In this document: positions 33,118 through 41,548 of the stretch, piece by piece | How positions within the stretch are numbered: position 1 is the first letter of the stretch | Layout: the number at the start of each line of letters is the position of its first letter | NCBI RefSeq assembly: GCF_030403435.1 | Contig: NZ_JAUEPH010000003.1 | Coordinates: 604,574 to 668,573, forward strand | Source: Algoriphagus sediminis | Lineage (GTDB): Bacteria; Bacteroidota; Bacteroidia; Cytophagales; Cyclobacteriaceae | Direction: 5' to 3' | Length of the DNA stretch: 64,000 nt | Made by a program: the position numbers and the translations under genes | Notes under the pieces: generated by a model | What the model was told of the DNA's origin: nothing | The model's database searches: none | Seen by the model: only the letters and a program-made list of their open reading frames with translations

Positions 33118-34155
33118 TCATAGATCCAATAAATCTAAAGGAGACTTGATTTTTGCCCATCCCTTATGTGTGATATGGGTGTAGATTTCAGTTGTTTTAC
33201 TTGAGTTATGTCCAAGCAGCTCCTGAATGTACCGTAAATCTACACCGGTTTCCAATAAATGAGTCGCAAAGCTATGTCGCAAAGAATGTAGTGTTACCTT
33301 TTTGTCAATGCCAGCAGCTCGAAGGGCGTTTTGGAATACTTTTCTTAAACTGGAAGTTGTATAATGTCCTCCATTTTGTCCCTCAAACAAATAGCTTTCA
33401 GGCATATATTTTTTAAAGTAGTCGCGTAATATTTCAAGTGCTTTCTGCGAAAGGATCGTTACCCGATCCTTTTTGCCTTTGCCCCCTCGGATATAAACTC
33501 TCATTTTCTCACCGTCTATATTCGAAATTTTAAGATTCACCACTTCACCTGCTCGAAGACCTGAACTATAAACCAGGTATAACATCGCCTTATGCTTTAG
33601 GTTAACAACAGAGCGAAGAATAGTCAAGACCTCTTTTTCGCTTAGAATTGTAGGAAGCTTAAATTCTTTAATAGGTCGATCGATGTGATAGTTTCTCTTA
33701 TCTCTTCCCAGTACTTTTTCGAAATAAAACTTGATCGCATTGATGTACTGGTTTTGGCTGGAGGTAGAAATTCTTTTTTCTTTGACCAGGTGGGTCTGGA
33801 AGGTGGCCACATGGCTGTCCGTTAACTCAGAAGGCTCGACCTCCTTAAAGTAATTTAAAAACTGACTAAAGAGTGAGCAGTAGGTTTGAATCGTATTTGG
33901 ACTATAGCGTTTTCGTTCGAGAAGTGCTAGATATTCGGCAGGGACTCTTATCTTGTTTTGCTTCGCGGGACTTTCCAGCCAAAAGGCCAGTTCCAGCTTA
34001 CGAGTGAGGTTGGTAGAATATGGAAACAACCACTTTTTTCGATCCGAGATCCAATGCCCCCCAAGGCTTTTTGCCTGATTAATCAGTTCCCTGTCATAAG
34101 GAATCGTCAAACTCAGATAATACTTGCCTTTGATTTTGAGTTGAGAGAGTTCCAT
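33118..34155 (-). CDS. Tyrosine recombinase (XerC/IntI-like integrase)
   Basis: 345 residues. All five catalytic residues are visible: Arg201 (SSGLRAGE), Lys226 (GGKGKKDR), His290 and Arg293 (HSLRHSFAT), His316 (LLGHNSS) and Tyr325 (EIYTHI). The tail WAKIKSPLDLL resembles the end of integron integrases (VRSPLD), but I do not see the ~16-residue insertion that marks IntI. The first ~60 residues form an extra domain with AKSLGGHWISDRKKWLFP, like the small ALGGRW-K-W domains of other Bacteroidota recombinases. It lies 46 bases from the gnd stop and is read toward the cassettes. It may move the cassettes, the whole island, or both. Confidence 0.9.
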   Translation of the reverse strand: MELSQLKIKGKYYLSLTIPYDRELINQAKSLGGHWISDRKKWLFPYSTNLTRKLELAFWLESPAKQNKIRVPAEYLALLERKRYSPNTIQTYCSLFSQFLNYFKEVEPSELTDSHVATFQTHLVKEKRISTSSQNQYINAIKFYFEKVLGRDKRNYHIDRPIKEFKLPTILSEKEVLTILRSVVNLKHKAMLYLVYSSGLRAGEVVNLKISNIDGEKMRVYIRGGKGKKDRVTILSQKALEILRDYFKKYMPESYLFEGQNGGHYTTSSLRKVFQNALRAAGIDKKVTLHSLRHSFATHLLETGVDLRYIQELLGHNSSKTTEIYTHITHKGWAKIKSPLDLLDL

Positions 34156-34201
34156 AAAAAAGTGTTGAACCTCAATATAAAAAATAAATCAACTCATTTG
34201 A

Positions 34202-35614
34202 CTAGGCTTCCCACTCCGTATGAAAAACCCCATCTCGGTCCAATCTCTCATAGGTATGCGAACCAAAGTGGTCCCGCTGGGCTTGAATCAAATTAAGCGG
34301 AAGTCGGCCTGAGGTGTAGGCATAAAAGTAATTCAGGGAATTGGCTACTCCCGGAAGAGGGATACCATTATTCATACCGAAGGTTAGCAGTTTTTTCGTC
34401 CCTCCCAGGGTCTCTTTAATCTTTGAAACAAAAATCGGTGAAATTAAAATGCTGTCTAATTCAGGTAATGCGGTATAAGCCTCAGAAATATCGGCAAGAA
34501 GCTCCGCGCGGATAATGCATCCTGCTCTCCAGATTTTGGCTATTTCTGAAAGATTTAGATCATAATCGTATTCTTTGGATGCATTGGCTAACTGATGTAA
34601 CCCCTGTGCATAAGCCATGATAAAGGAAAAATAAAGGGCATTCTCGGCTTCGACGATAAGTTCATCCTTTGGTCTGCTTTCTATTTCAGATTTTGGGTAA
34701 ACTGACTCTGCATTTACCCTTTCCTCTTTTAGTGCAGAGATTTCCCGCATACTTACTGCTACATCTATCGTTGGAATAGGAATTCCCAAGTCCATGGCAT
34801 TTTGGGAAGTCCACTTTCCGGTTCCTTTTTGTTTGGCTTTATCCAGGATGGCATCCACCAGATATCCATCAGTCAGATCATCTTTCTGTTCGAAAATCTC
34901 CGCGGTAATTTCCACCAGAAAGGACTGAAGTCTTCCTTTGTTCCATTTGGAATAGACCTCATGAAGTTCTTCATTGCTAAGTCCAGCCCCCTTTTTTAGC
35001 ACATCATAAATCTCAGAGGTTAGCTGCATCATGGCGTACTCTATGCCATTATGAACCATCTTCACATAGTTCCCGGCAGACTTTGGCCCCAAATAGGCCA
35101 CGCAGGGTTCGCCTTTGTATTTGGCAGCCACTGCTTCGAAGATAGGCTTGACATGTTGATAGGCCTCACGATTTCCTCCGGGCATAATGCTTGGGCCTCT
35201 TCTGGCACCTTTTGCACCGCCTGAAACTCCTGATCCGAAGAAGTTGATTCCTTTGCTTTGAAGATATTCTTCCCTGCGATCGGTATCGGTAAAGAAGGAG
35301 TTTCCTCCATCGATGATAATGTCACCCTCGTCTAGGTGGGGAAGAAGGTCCTCGATGACCTGATCTACAATTTTGCCGGCAGGCACCAAAAGCATGATTT
35401 TCCTGGGGTGAGATAGTCCCTGCGTGAACTCGGAAAGCTCGGTAGTCGCATTTACACGATCCGAATTTCCGCCTTCTTCGATTAGTGCATTGACCTTTTC
35501 ATCGTCCAGGTCATAACCCAGAGCTTTAAAATTATTGTCGGCCACATTGAGGATGAAGTTTCTTCCCATTACTCCCAAGCCAATCAATCCAAAATCGTAA
35601 AAATCCTTTTTCAT
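34202..35614 (-). CDS. gnd: 6-phosphogluconate dehydrogenase, decarboxylating
   Basis: 470 residues from the ATG at 35614; a TTG nine codons upstream is less likely. Landmarks: GLIGLGVMGRN (NADP fold), IIDGGNSFFTDTDRR, GSGVSGGAKGARRGPSIMPGG, KSAGNYVKMVHNGIEYAMMQL (catalytic Lys) and KGTGKWTSQNAMDLGIPIP. It converts 6-phosphogluconate to ribulose 5-phosphate with NADP reduction and CO2 release. It is divergent from zwf-pgl, which completes the oxidative pentose phosphate branch. Its last ~100 bases recur, decayed, at 14229, so its 3' end is the island insertion point. Confidence 0.97.
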   Translation of the reverse strand: MKKDFYDFGLIGLGVMGRNFILNVADNNFKALGYDLDDEKVNALIEEGGNSDRVNATTELSEFTQGLSHPRKIMLLVPAGKIVDQVIEDLLPHLDEGDIIIDGGNSFFTDTDRREEYLQSKGINFFGSGVSGGAKGARRGPSIMPGGNREAYQHVKPIFEAVAAKYKGEPCVAYLGPKSAGNYVKMVHNGIEYAMMQLTSEIYDVLKKGAGLSNEELHEVYSKWNKGRLQSFLVEITAEIFEQKDDLTDGYLVDAILDKAKQKGTGKWTSQNAMDLGIPIPTIDVAVSMREISALKEERVNAESVYPKSEIESRPKDELIVEAENALYFSFIMAYAQGLHQLANASKEYDYDLNLSEIAKIWRAGCIIRAELLADISEAYTALPELDSILISPIFVSKIKETLGGTKKLLTFGMNNGIPLPGVANSLNYFYAYTSGRLPLNLIQAQRDHFGSHTYERLDRDGVFHTEWEA

Positions 35615-35798
35615 GCTTTTATGTTTCTTCGTTTTGGTCAAAAATCATCGGGCTCCGTTTCTTGTGCAGAGAATGTCTGTCAGCTTTGGACCCAGTGCCA
35701 AAAATAAGAGTTACCTTTGAGCTTTTGAGGAAGAATTGGAGAAAAGACCGTTAAAGAAGTATTTCCTCATGCATTAAGAACCTGATTAAAGTTTTTGA

Positions 35799-37331
35799 AT
35801 GAAAAAAGTTGCTAACCAGATGCTCGTGATTTTTGGGGCATCAGGAGACCTAACCGCAAGGAAACTTGTCCCGGCTTTATACAACCTTTATAAGGGCGAG
35901 CACCTGCCTGAAAACTTTGTCGTGCTGGGGACCAGCCGTAGTGATATGACGGATGAGGAGTTTAGAAAAAAGGTGGTTGCCGAAAGCTCATTTCTACAGT
36001 CTCAGCTGAAAGAGCAAAGCGAGGATTTTGTTAAGAAGTTTACTGAAAAGCTTTTTTACCAGGATTTGGGAAAGCGCTATACCGATTCTTACGATAAGCT
36101 TGCCAATCGGATCGCCTATCTGAATGAAGAGTTTGGCACCGAGGAAAATTATATTTTTTACCTATCTACTCCGCCGAGTCTGTATGAGACCATAGCTAAA
36201 AATCTCTGCGAGGAGGGACTGACGAAGGAGGACCGAGGCTGGAAGCGTATCATCGTGGAGAAGCCATTTGGTTATGATTTGGCTAGCGCCAAAGCTTTAA
36301 ATGAAGGTTTGCATCACTATTTCGAGGAGTCTCAGGTGTACAGGATCGATCATTATCTGGGAAAAGAAACGGTTCAAAATCTTCTGGTCACTCGTTTTTC
36401 CAATAGCATTTTCGAACCACTCTGGAATAGAAATTACATCCATCATGTGGAAATCACCAATGCAGAAACAGTGGGTGTGGAGAAGCGCGGAGGATATTAC
36501 GATAAGTCAGGAGCATTGAGAGATATGTTCCAAAGCCATTTGCTTCAGATTGTATCCCTACTGGTGATGGAACCACCCATAAATTCCAATGCAGAGGAGA
36601 TTCGGGATGAGAAGGTCAAAGCCCTGAAATCCTTAAGAATTATGAAGGATGAGGACGATATTCTGGAAAATACCCTTCGAGGTCAATATGTGGAATCCAC
36701 CGTTTCTGGCAAAAAAGTGAAAGGCTATCGCCAGGAGGATGGAGTAGATCCGGACTCCACCACCGAGACTTATGCGGCTGTCCGATTTTTCGTTGATAAC
36801 TGGAGATGGAAGGGAGTGCCTTTTTACGTTCGTACTGCGAAGCGAATGCCCACAAAGGTTACCGAAGCCGTCATCCACTTTAAGACCCCACATCATCAGG
36901 TTTTTTCAAGCCAGGATGTTTATAGACAGGATAATAAGCTCATCATACGAATTCAACCGGACGAAGGAATTCTGATTAAGTTTGGTGTGAAAGTTCCTGG
37001 CCTTGGCTTCCATGTGGAGCAGGCGAATATGGACTTTTACTATTCTGATCTGGATTCGGCTCAGGTCATGGATGCTTATGAGAGATTACTTCTTGATGCC
37101 ATGCAGGGTGATAGCACTTTGTATGCCCGTGCAGATGAGGTGGAAGCAGCATGGGAGTTTGTAGACCCCATCCTGAAGTGTTGGAAAGAAAGTGATAAAG
37201 TGACCACCTATGGCTATGCCGCCGGAACCTGGGGTCCGAAAAACTCTGATGAGCTTATTGAAGAGAAATTTGGCTGGAGAAATCCTGGTGACCTGCTGAC
37301 AGATGAGTCAGGTTTTTGTATTTTGTCTTGA
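35799..37331 (+). CDS. zwf: Glucose-6-phosphate dehydrogenase
   Basis: 510 residues, normal length. The nucleotide fold starts LVIFGASGDLTARKLVPALYNL, the substrate motif RIDHYLGKETVQN is present, and so are KPFGYDL and the C-terminal GTWGP. The reaction is glucose 6-phosphate to 6-phosphogluconolactone with NADP+. The 5' end is 185 bases from the start of gnd, in a shared divergent promoter region in which I recognise no clear operator. It is followed 35 bases later by pgl. Confidence 0.97.
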   Translation: MKKVANQMLVIFGASGDLTARKLVPALYNLYKGEHLPENFVVLGTSRSDMTDEEFRKKVVAESSFLQSQLKEQSEDFVKKFTEKLFYQDLGKRYTDSYDKLANRIAYLNEEFGTEENYIFYLSTPPSLYETIAKNLCEEGLTKEDRGWKRIIVEKPFGYDLASAKALNEGLHHYFEESQVYRIDHYLGKETVQNLLVTRFSNSIFEPLWNRNYIHHVEITNAETVGVEKRGGYYDKSGALRDMFQSHLLQIVSLLVMEPPINSNAEEIRDEKVKALKSLRIMKDEDDILENTLRGQYVESTVSGKKVKGYRQEDGVDPDSTTETYAAVRFFVDNWRWKGVPFYVRTAKRMPTKVTEAVIHFKTPHHQVFSSQDVYRQDNKLIIRIQPDEGILIKFGVKVPGLGFHVEQANMDFYYSDLDSAQVMDAYERLLLDAMQGDSTLYARADEVEAAWEFVDPILKCWKESDKVTTYGYAAGTWGPKNSDELIEEKFGWRNPGDLLTDESGFCILS

Positions 37332-37366
37332 TTTCAAGATCGACCCTTTAACCCTTAACCGCATTT

Positions 37367-38080
37367 ATGGAAATTCGTATTTCAAAGACCAAGGAGGATT
37401 TGGCAGAAGCCTTTTCCATTTTTTTTAAATCTCTAGTGGAATCTGACAAGACAAGCAATGTGGCTTTCTCAGGAGGAAACAGCCCCAGAGCAATCTTTGA
37501 TTTTCTTGCTGAAAATTTCGGTGATGAAATCGACTGGAGAAAGGTAAATATCTATTGGGTGGATGAAAGGTGCGTGCATCCCGGGAATGATGAGAGCAAC
37601 TATAAAATGACGAATGACCACCTTCTTTCGAAGATCGATATCCCAAAGGATAATATTTTCAGAATGAAGGGAGAAGATAAACCAGAGAAAGAAGCCAAAA
37701 GATATTCCGAGTTGCTAGCCAAAAATCTTCCACAGGAAAATGGGACTCCAGAGTTTGATTTGATCGTCTTGGGATTAGGAGATGATGGACATACGGCTTC
37801 CATTTTTCCAGAATCTATGGAGCTCTGGAACGCTGAAGAAAATTGTGTGGTTGGAAACCATCCTGTTTCTGGACAGAAAAGAGTAACCATCACCGGAAAA
37901 GTAATTAATGCCGCTCAAGCTGTGGTTTTTCTGGTTACCGGGGAGTCCAAGGCTGAGAAAGTACGGGAAATCACCCGACACCAGGGAAATTACAAGGACT
38001 ACCCAGCGAGCCATGTGAATCCTGATACTCCAGATTTCATTTGGTTTCTGGATGAGGCCGCTGCGAGTGAACTCGATTAA
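37367..38080 (+). CDS. pgl: 6-phosphogluconolactonase
   Basis: 237 residues, DevB/SOL type. Motifs: NVAFSGGNSPRAIFDFLA, VNIYWVDERCVHP, ESNYKMTNDHLL, LIVLGLGDDGHTASIFP and RVTITGKVINAAQAVVFLVTG. It hydrolyses 6-phosphogluconolactone, linking zwf to gnd. It is directly downstream of zwf with no terminator seen between them, so cotranscription is likely. It converges on ruvB. Confidence 0.96.
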   Translation: MEIRISKTKEDLAEAFSIFFKSLVESDKTSNVAFSGGNSPRAIFDFLAENFGDEIDWRKVNIYWVDERCVHPGNDESNYKMTNDHLLSKIDIPKDNIFRMKGEDKPEKEAKRYSELLAKNLPQENGTPEFDLIVLGLGDDGHTASIFPESMELWNAEENCVVGNHPVSGQKRVTITGKVINAAQAVVFLVTGESKAEKVREITRHQGNYKDYPASHVNPDTPDFIWFLDEAAASELD

Positions 38081-38092
38081 TCCAAACTTTTC

Positions 38093-39124
38093 TTAGGGAT
38101 CAAAGAGTGTTCCTGTTCCTGAGTTCGGCTTCACATTTAGATGCTTGTAAGCCAGCTCGGTAGCCATTCTTCCTCTGGCCGTTCTTTTGAGATACCCTTC
38201 CTGTATCAAGAATGGTTCGTACACTTCCTCTATGGTTTCGGATTCCTCACCACAGGCTGTGGCAATGGTTCCTAAGCCGACCGGTCCACCTTTGAATTTC
38301 TCGATAATAGTCAGAAGGATTCTATTATCCATTTCGTCTAGCCCATTACTATCCACATCCAGGGCATCCAGAGCCATTTGAGCAATATCAAGGGTAATTC
38401 GTCCATCCCCTTTTACCTCCGCAAAGTCGCGTGTTCGTCGCAGGAGCATATTTGCAATCCTTGGTGTGCCCCGACTTCTCCTTGCAATTTCATATGCCGC
38501 TACTTCATCAATGGGAGTATCCAGAATTCCCGCAGATCTAGTGACAATGTCCGTCAAAAGCTTTGCATCATAATATTCCAATCGGCTATTGATACCAAAT
38601 CTTGCCCTAAGCGGAGAAGTAAGCAAACCTGACCTGGTCGTGGCACCAATCAAGGTAAACGGACTCAGATTTATCTGAACTGAACGGGCATTTGGACCGG
38701 AGTCCAGCATAATGTCAATTCGAAAATCCTCCATGGCTGAATAGAGATACTCTTCCACGATAGGATTCAGTCGATGAATTTCATCGATAAAGAGCACATC
38801 TCCTTCTTCCAGATTGGTGAGTAAGCCAGCTAAATCCGAAGGTTTGTCAAGAACAGGTCCGGAGGTGATTTTTAGCCCGGTGTTGAGTTCATTGGCGATG
38901 ATATGGCTAAGCGTGGTTTTTCCCAGGCCTGGGGGCCCATGCAATAACACATGATCAAGGGATTCTTCTCTCTTTTTTGCCGCAAGGACAAAAACTCTAA
39001 GGTTTTCCACGATTTTGGCCTGCCCTGTGAAGTCTTCAAAACTTAGTGGGCGCAGGGCTTTTTCGAATTCCCGATCATTGGAGCTTAGATGCTCGTCATC
39101 TGCAGATAAATACTCTTCTCTCAT
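38093..39124 (-). CDS. ruvB: Holliday junction branch migration ATPase RuvB
   Basis: 343 residues from the ATG at 39124; six codons upstream is only a TTG. Walker A is [11 protein letters not shown], Walker B is [10 protein letters not shown], sensor 1 is [10 protein letters not shown], and the RuvB C-terminal winged helix ends [16 protein letters not shown]. It is the motor that drives branch migration with RuvA during recombination repair. It has a typical length and an intact arginine finger region (SPLRARFGI). Confidence 0.97.
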   Translation of the reverse strand: MREEYLSADDEHLSSNDREFEKALRPLSFEDFTGQAKIVENLRVFVLAAKKREESLDHVLLHGPPGLGKTTLSHIIANELNTGLKITSGPVLDKPSDLAGLLTNLEEGDVLFIDEIHRLNPIVEEYLYSAMEDFRIDIMLDSGPNARSVQINLSPFTLIGATTRSGLLTSPLRARFGINSRLEYYDAKLLTDIVTRSAGILDTPIDEVAAYEIARRSRGTPRIANMLLRRTRDFAEVKGDGRITLDIAQMALDALDVDSNGLDEMDNRILLTIIEKFKGGPVGLGTIATACGEESETIEEVYEPFLIQEGYLKRTARGRMATELAYKHLNVKPNSGTGTLFDP

Positions 39125-39223
39125 AGTTTTTGAGCTAAGCAAATATAGGAAAATACCCTATCCCTACTCAATAGATTCCTTTCATCGGATATTATCATTT
39201 AAATTTGGGGCAAAGATTTACCT

Positions 39224-40288
39224 ATGCGACCAAACGCCCGAAAAAATATTGTCTATTCCTTGATTTTACTACTTATGGTGGTGGTCGTTTATACCTATCG
39301 AACCAGGGATTCCAAGCCGCTGGAAACTGAAGGTGAAACCGAAGTGGTCGGTAAGATCAGCTTAAACGGGCAAACTATGGGAACCACCTATAATGTAACT
39401 TATCTGGATGATTCTGGTAGGGATTTTAAAGTGCAGATCGATTCGGTTTTAGAGGTTTTTAACCTCAGTTTATCCACTTATATCCCGACTTCTGAAATAA
39501 GTCGCTTTAATCAAAACGATACTTTGGTTTATGAGTACCCTTTTATGTATCCCATTTTGAACCGAAGCAAGGAGATTTACGAGGAAACCGGTGGAGCTTT
39601 TGATCCCACAGTGGGACCATTGGTTAATATCTGGGGCTTTGGACCTGGAGGTCCTGAGATGAAAGATTCAGTAGATATTCGCAAAATGGTGAACTCGGTT
39701 GGGTTTGACAAGATAACCTTCGATGAGACTCAGCTGACCAAAAGTGATTCTGCCATTTATCTAGATTTTTCGGCTATTGCCAAAGGGTATGGAGTGGATG
39801 TAGTGGCTAAATTTTTAAGCGATAAGGGAATTCAGAATTACCTGGTGGAAATCGGGGGTGACTTGGCTGCCAAAGGCGTCAATGATAAAGGAGAACTTTG
39901 GAAGCTCGGGGTAAATCGCCCCAATGAGGAATCCTCGTCCAGCGACATTTACAATATCGTAGCACTCCAGGATAAAGGTATGGCCACATCCGGAAACTAT
40001 CGAAACTTCTATGTTCGAGACTCTGTGATGATTTCTCACACCATAGATCCTAAAACCGGGTATCCGGTCCGACATGGACTTCTGAGTGCCACAGTGATAG
40101 CTGCTGATTGTATGACCGCAGATGCTTATGCTACTGCCATGATGGTGATGGGAACGGAGAAAGCAATTGAATTAGACGAGAGGCTTGACGAAATTGAAGT
40201 GTTTCTGATTTATGGCGATGGCGATGGTGGCTATGAGAGTTTTGCTTCAGAAAGTTTGAAGCCATATCTATCTTTTCCTTTAGAGTAA
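39224..40288 (+). CDS. apbE: FAD:protein FMN transferase (ApbE)
   Basis: 354 residues with an N-terminal membrane anchor (NIVYSLILLLMVVVVYTYR) rather than a cleaved signal. Motifs: NGQTMGTTYNVTY, DPTVGPLVNIWGFG, LDFSAIAKGYGVD, YLVEIGGDLAAKG, TSGNYRNF and SHTIDPKTGYPV, ending in TADAYATAMMVMG. ApbE attaches FMN from FAD to a threonine of partner proteins such as the NqrC/RnfG subunits of Na+-pumping complexes. No such partner lies in the window. Confidence 0.95.
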   Translation: MRPNARKNIVYSLILLLMVVVVYTYRTRDSKPLETEGETEVVGKISLNGQTMGTTYNVTYLDDSGRDFKVQIDSVLEVFNLSLSTYIPTSEISRFNQNDTLVYEYPFMYPILNRSKEIYEETGGAFDPTVGPLVNIWGFGPGGPEMKDSVDIRKMVNSVGFDKITFDETQLTKSDSAIYLDFSAIAKGYGVDVVAKFLSDKGIQNYLVEIGGDLAAKGVNDKGELWKLGVNRPNEESSSSDIYNIVALQDKGMATSGNYRNFYVRDSVMISHTIDPKTGYPVRHGLLSATVIAADCMTADAYATAMMVMGTEKAIELDERLDEIEVFLIYGDGDGGYESFASESLKPYLSFPLE

Positions 40289-40384
40289 ACCATAAATGCA
40301 ACATTGTTGCATTTAGGTTGAATCTTTTTAGCTTTGCGCTGGTTTTAGGTAAACTTCTTAGATTTATTCTCCCGAAAAACACGA

Positions 40385-41131
40385 ATGATCCTCAATTTCT
40401 TTCTTCTTTTTTTTACCGCGGTCATTGCCGGATCTCTGGTACTTATCTTCCCGAAATACAAGGAGAGATATTTTAGGCTGGTCTTAGTATTTGCTGGGTC
40501 ATACCTCTTTTCAATTACCGTTATTCATTTACTGCCAGAGCTTTTTACTAGTGGGTATTCTGCTTCAGAAATGGGGCTATGGATATTGCTGGGCTTTTTA
40601 TTACAGCAGTTGTTAGAATTTTTATCCAGTGGAATCGAACACGGACATATCCATATGCATGGCAAAAGTTCGGGAGCAGTTTTTACCGTGATGTTTGGCT
40701 TATGTATACATGCCTTTTTGGAAGGTACACTACTTTCTCATGGGGAGCTAATGGATCACGAAGACATGGTCGGTCATGTGCACGATAGTAAAACGGTTTT
40801 GGTAGGGATACTTATGCATAAAGCACCTGCTGCATTTGCACTCGCTGCAGTTTTGAGTTCAGCATTATCCAGAAAAGTAGCGGCCATTTTGTTAGTCGTT
40901 TTTGCTTTGGCTTCACCTTTGGGAATGCTATCCAGCTCCTATCTTTTTGAGTTAGGCATGATTAAAAAAGAGTGGATAGGAATTCTTTATGGGTTGGTGG
41001 CTGGAGGGTTTTTACATATTTCCACTACGATCTTTTTTGAAAGCAGCCCTCAGCACAAAGTCCAATGGAATAAATTGTTTGTTAGTTTTATGGCAGCGGC
41101 TTTGGCCGTAGTTTCGGAGTTTTTCTTTTAA
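40385..41131 (+). CDS. ZIP-family divalent metal transporter
   Basis: 248 residues with eight hydrophobic segments. The ZIP histidine-rich loop is EHGHIHMHGKS. The metal-site helices carry FGLCIHAFLEG and LMHKAPAAFALAAVL (the HxxxE/N and HKxP patterns of TM4-TM5). Members import or export Zn2+, Fe2+ or Mn2+; the ion cannot be told from sequence. No metal-regulator box was seen. It stands alone between apbE and the symporter genes. Confidence 0.9.
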   Translation: MILNFFLLFFTAVIAGSLVLIFPKYKERYFRLVLVFAGSYLFSITVIHLLPELFTSGYSASEMGLWILLGFLLQQLLEFLSSGIEHGHIHMHGKSSGAVFTVMFGLCIHAFLEGTLLSHGELMDHEDMVGHVHDSKTVLVGILMHKAPAAFALAAVLSSALSRKVAAILLVVFALASPLGMLSSSYLFELGMIKKEWIGILYGLVAGGFLHISTTIFFESSPQHKVQWNKLFVSFMAAALAVVSEFFF

Positions 41132-41245
41132 GTCCTTTTGGCTCGAATTACTATATTACCACACGTAAGTATTAGCCAATCATTTATTTTGAAGAATTCT
41201 TCTTTCTATGAAAAGAAGTGAGGCCAAGACCCTATTTTAAGATTT

Positions 41246-41509
41246 ATGCCAAAGTCAAAAGAGAACCAAAAGTCCTATTGGAGAAAGAACCTTCAAACAC
41301 TTGCTATCCTTTTGACCATCTGGTTTATAGTTTCATTCGGCTGTGGTATTCTCTTCGTGGAGGAGCTCAATCAAATTCGGATCGGAGGTTATAAACTCGG
41401 ATTTTGGTTTGCTCAGCAAGGATCGATTTTCATGTTTATTCTTTTGATTTTTGCTTACGTCTATAGAATGAATCAGCTCGATAAGGAGTTTGATGTAGAC
41501 GAAGAATAA
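41246..41509 (+). CDS. DUF4212 small subunit of sodium:solute symporter
   Basis: 87 residues with two membrane helices (LAILLTIWFIVSFGCGILFV and GSIFMFILLIFAYVYRMN) separated by the family loop ELNQIRIGGYKLGFWFAQQGS. It always accompanies the large symporter subunit, and here lies 39 bases before it. The pair imports a small carboxylate such as acetate, propionate or another solute; the acs gene downstream favours acetate. This is an inference. Confidence 0.93.
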   Translation: MPKSKENQKSYWRKNLQTLAILLTIWFIVSFGCGILFVEELNQIRIGGYKLGFWFAQQGSIFMFILLIFAYVYRMNQLDKEFDVDEE

Positions 41510-41548
41510 ACGAAGTTTTAAACCCTCTGCCCATCACCTCGCAGCCTT

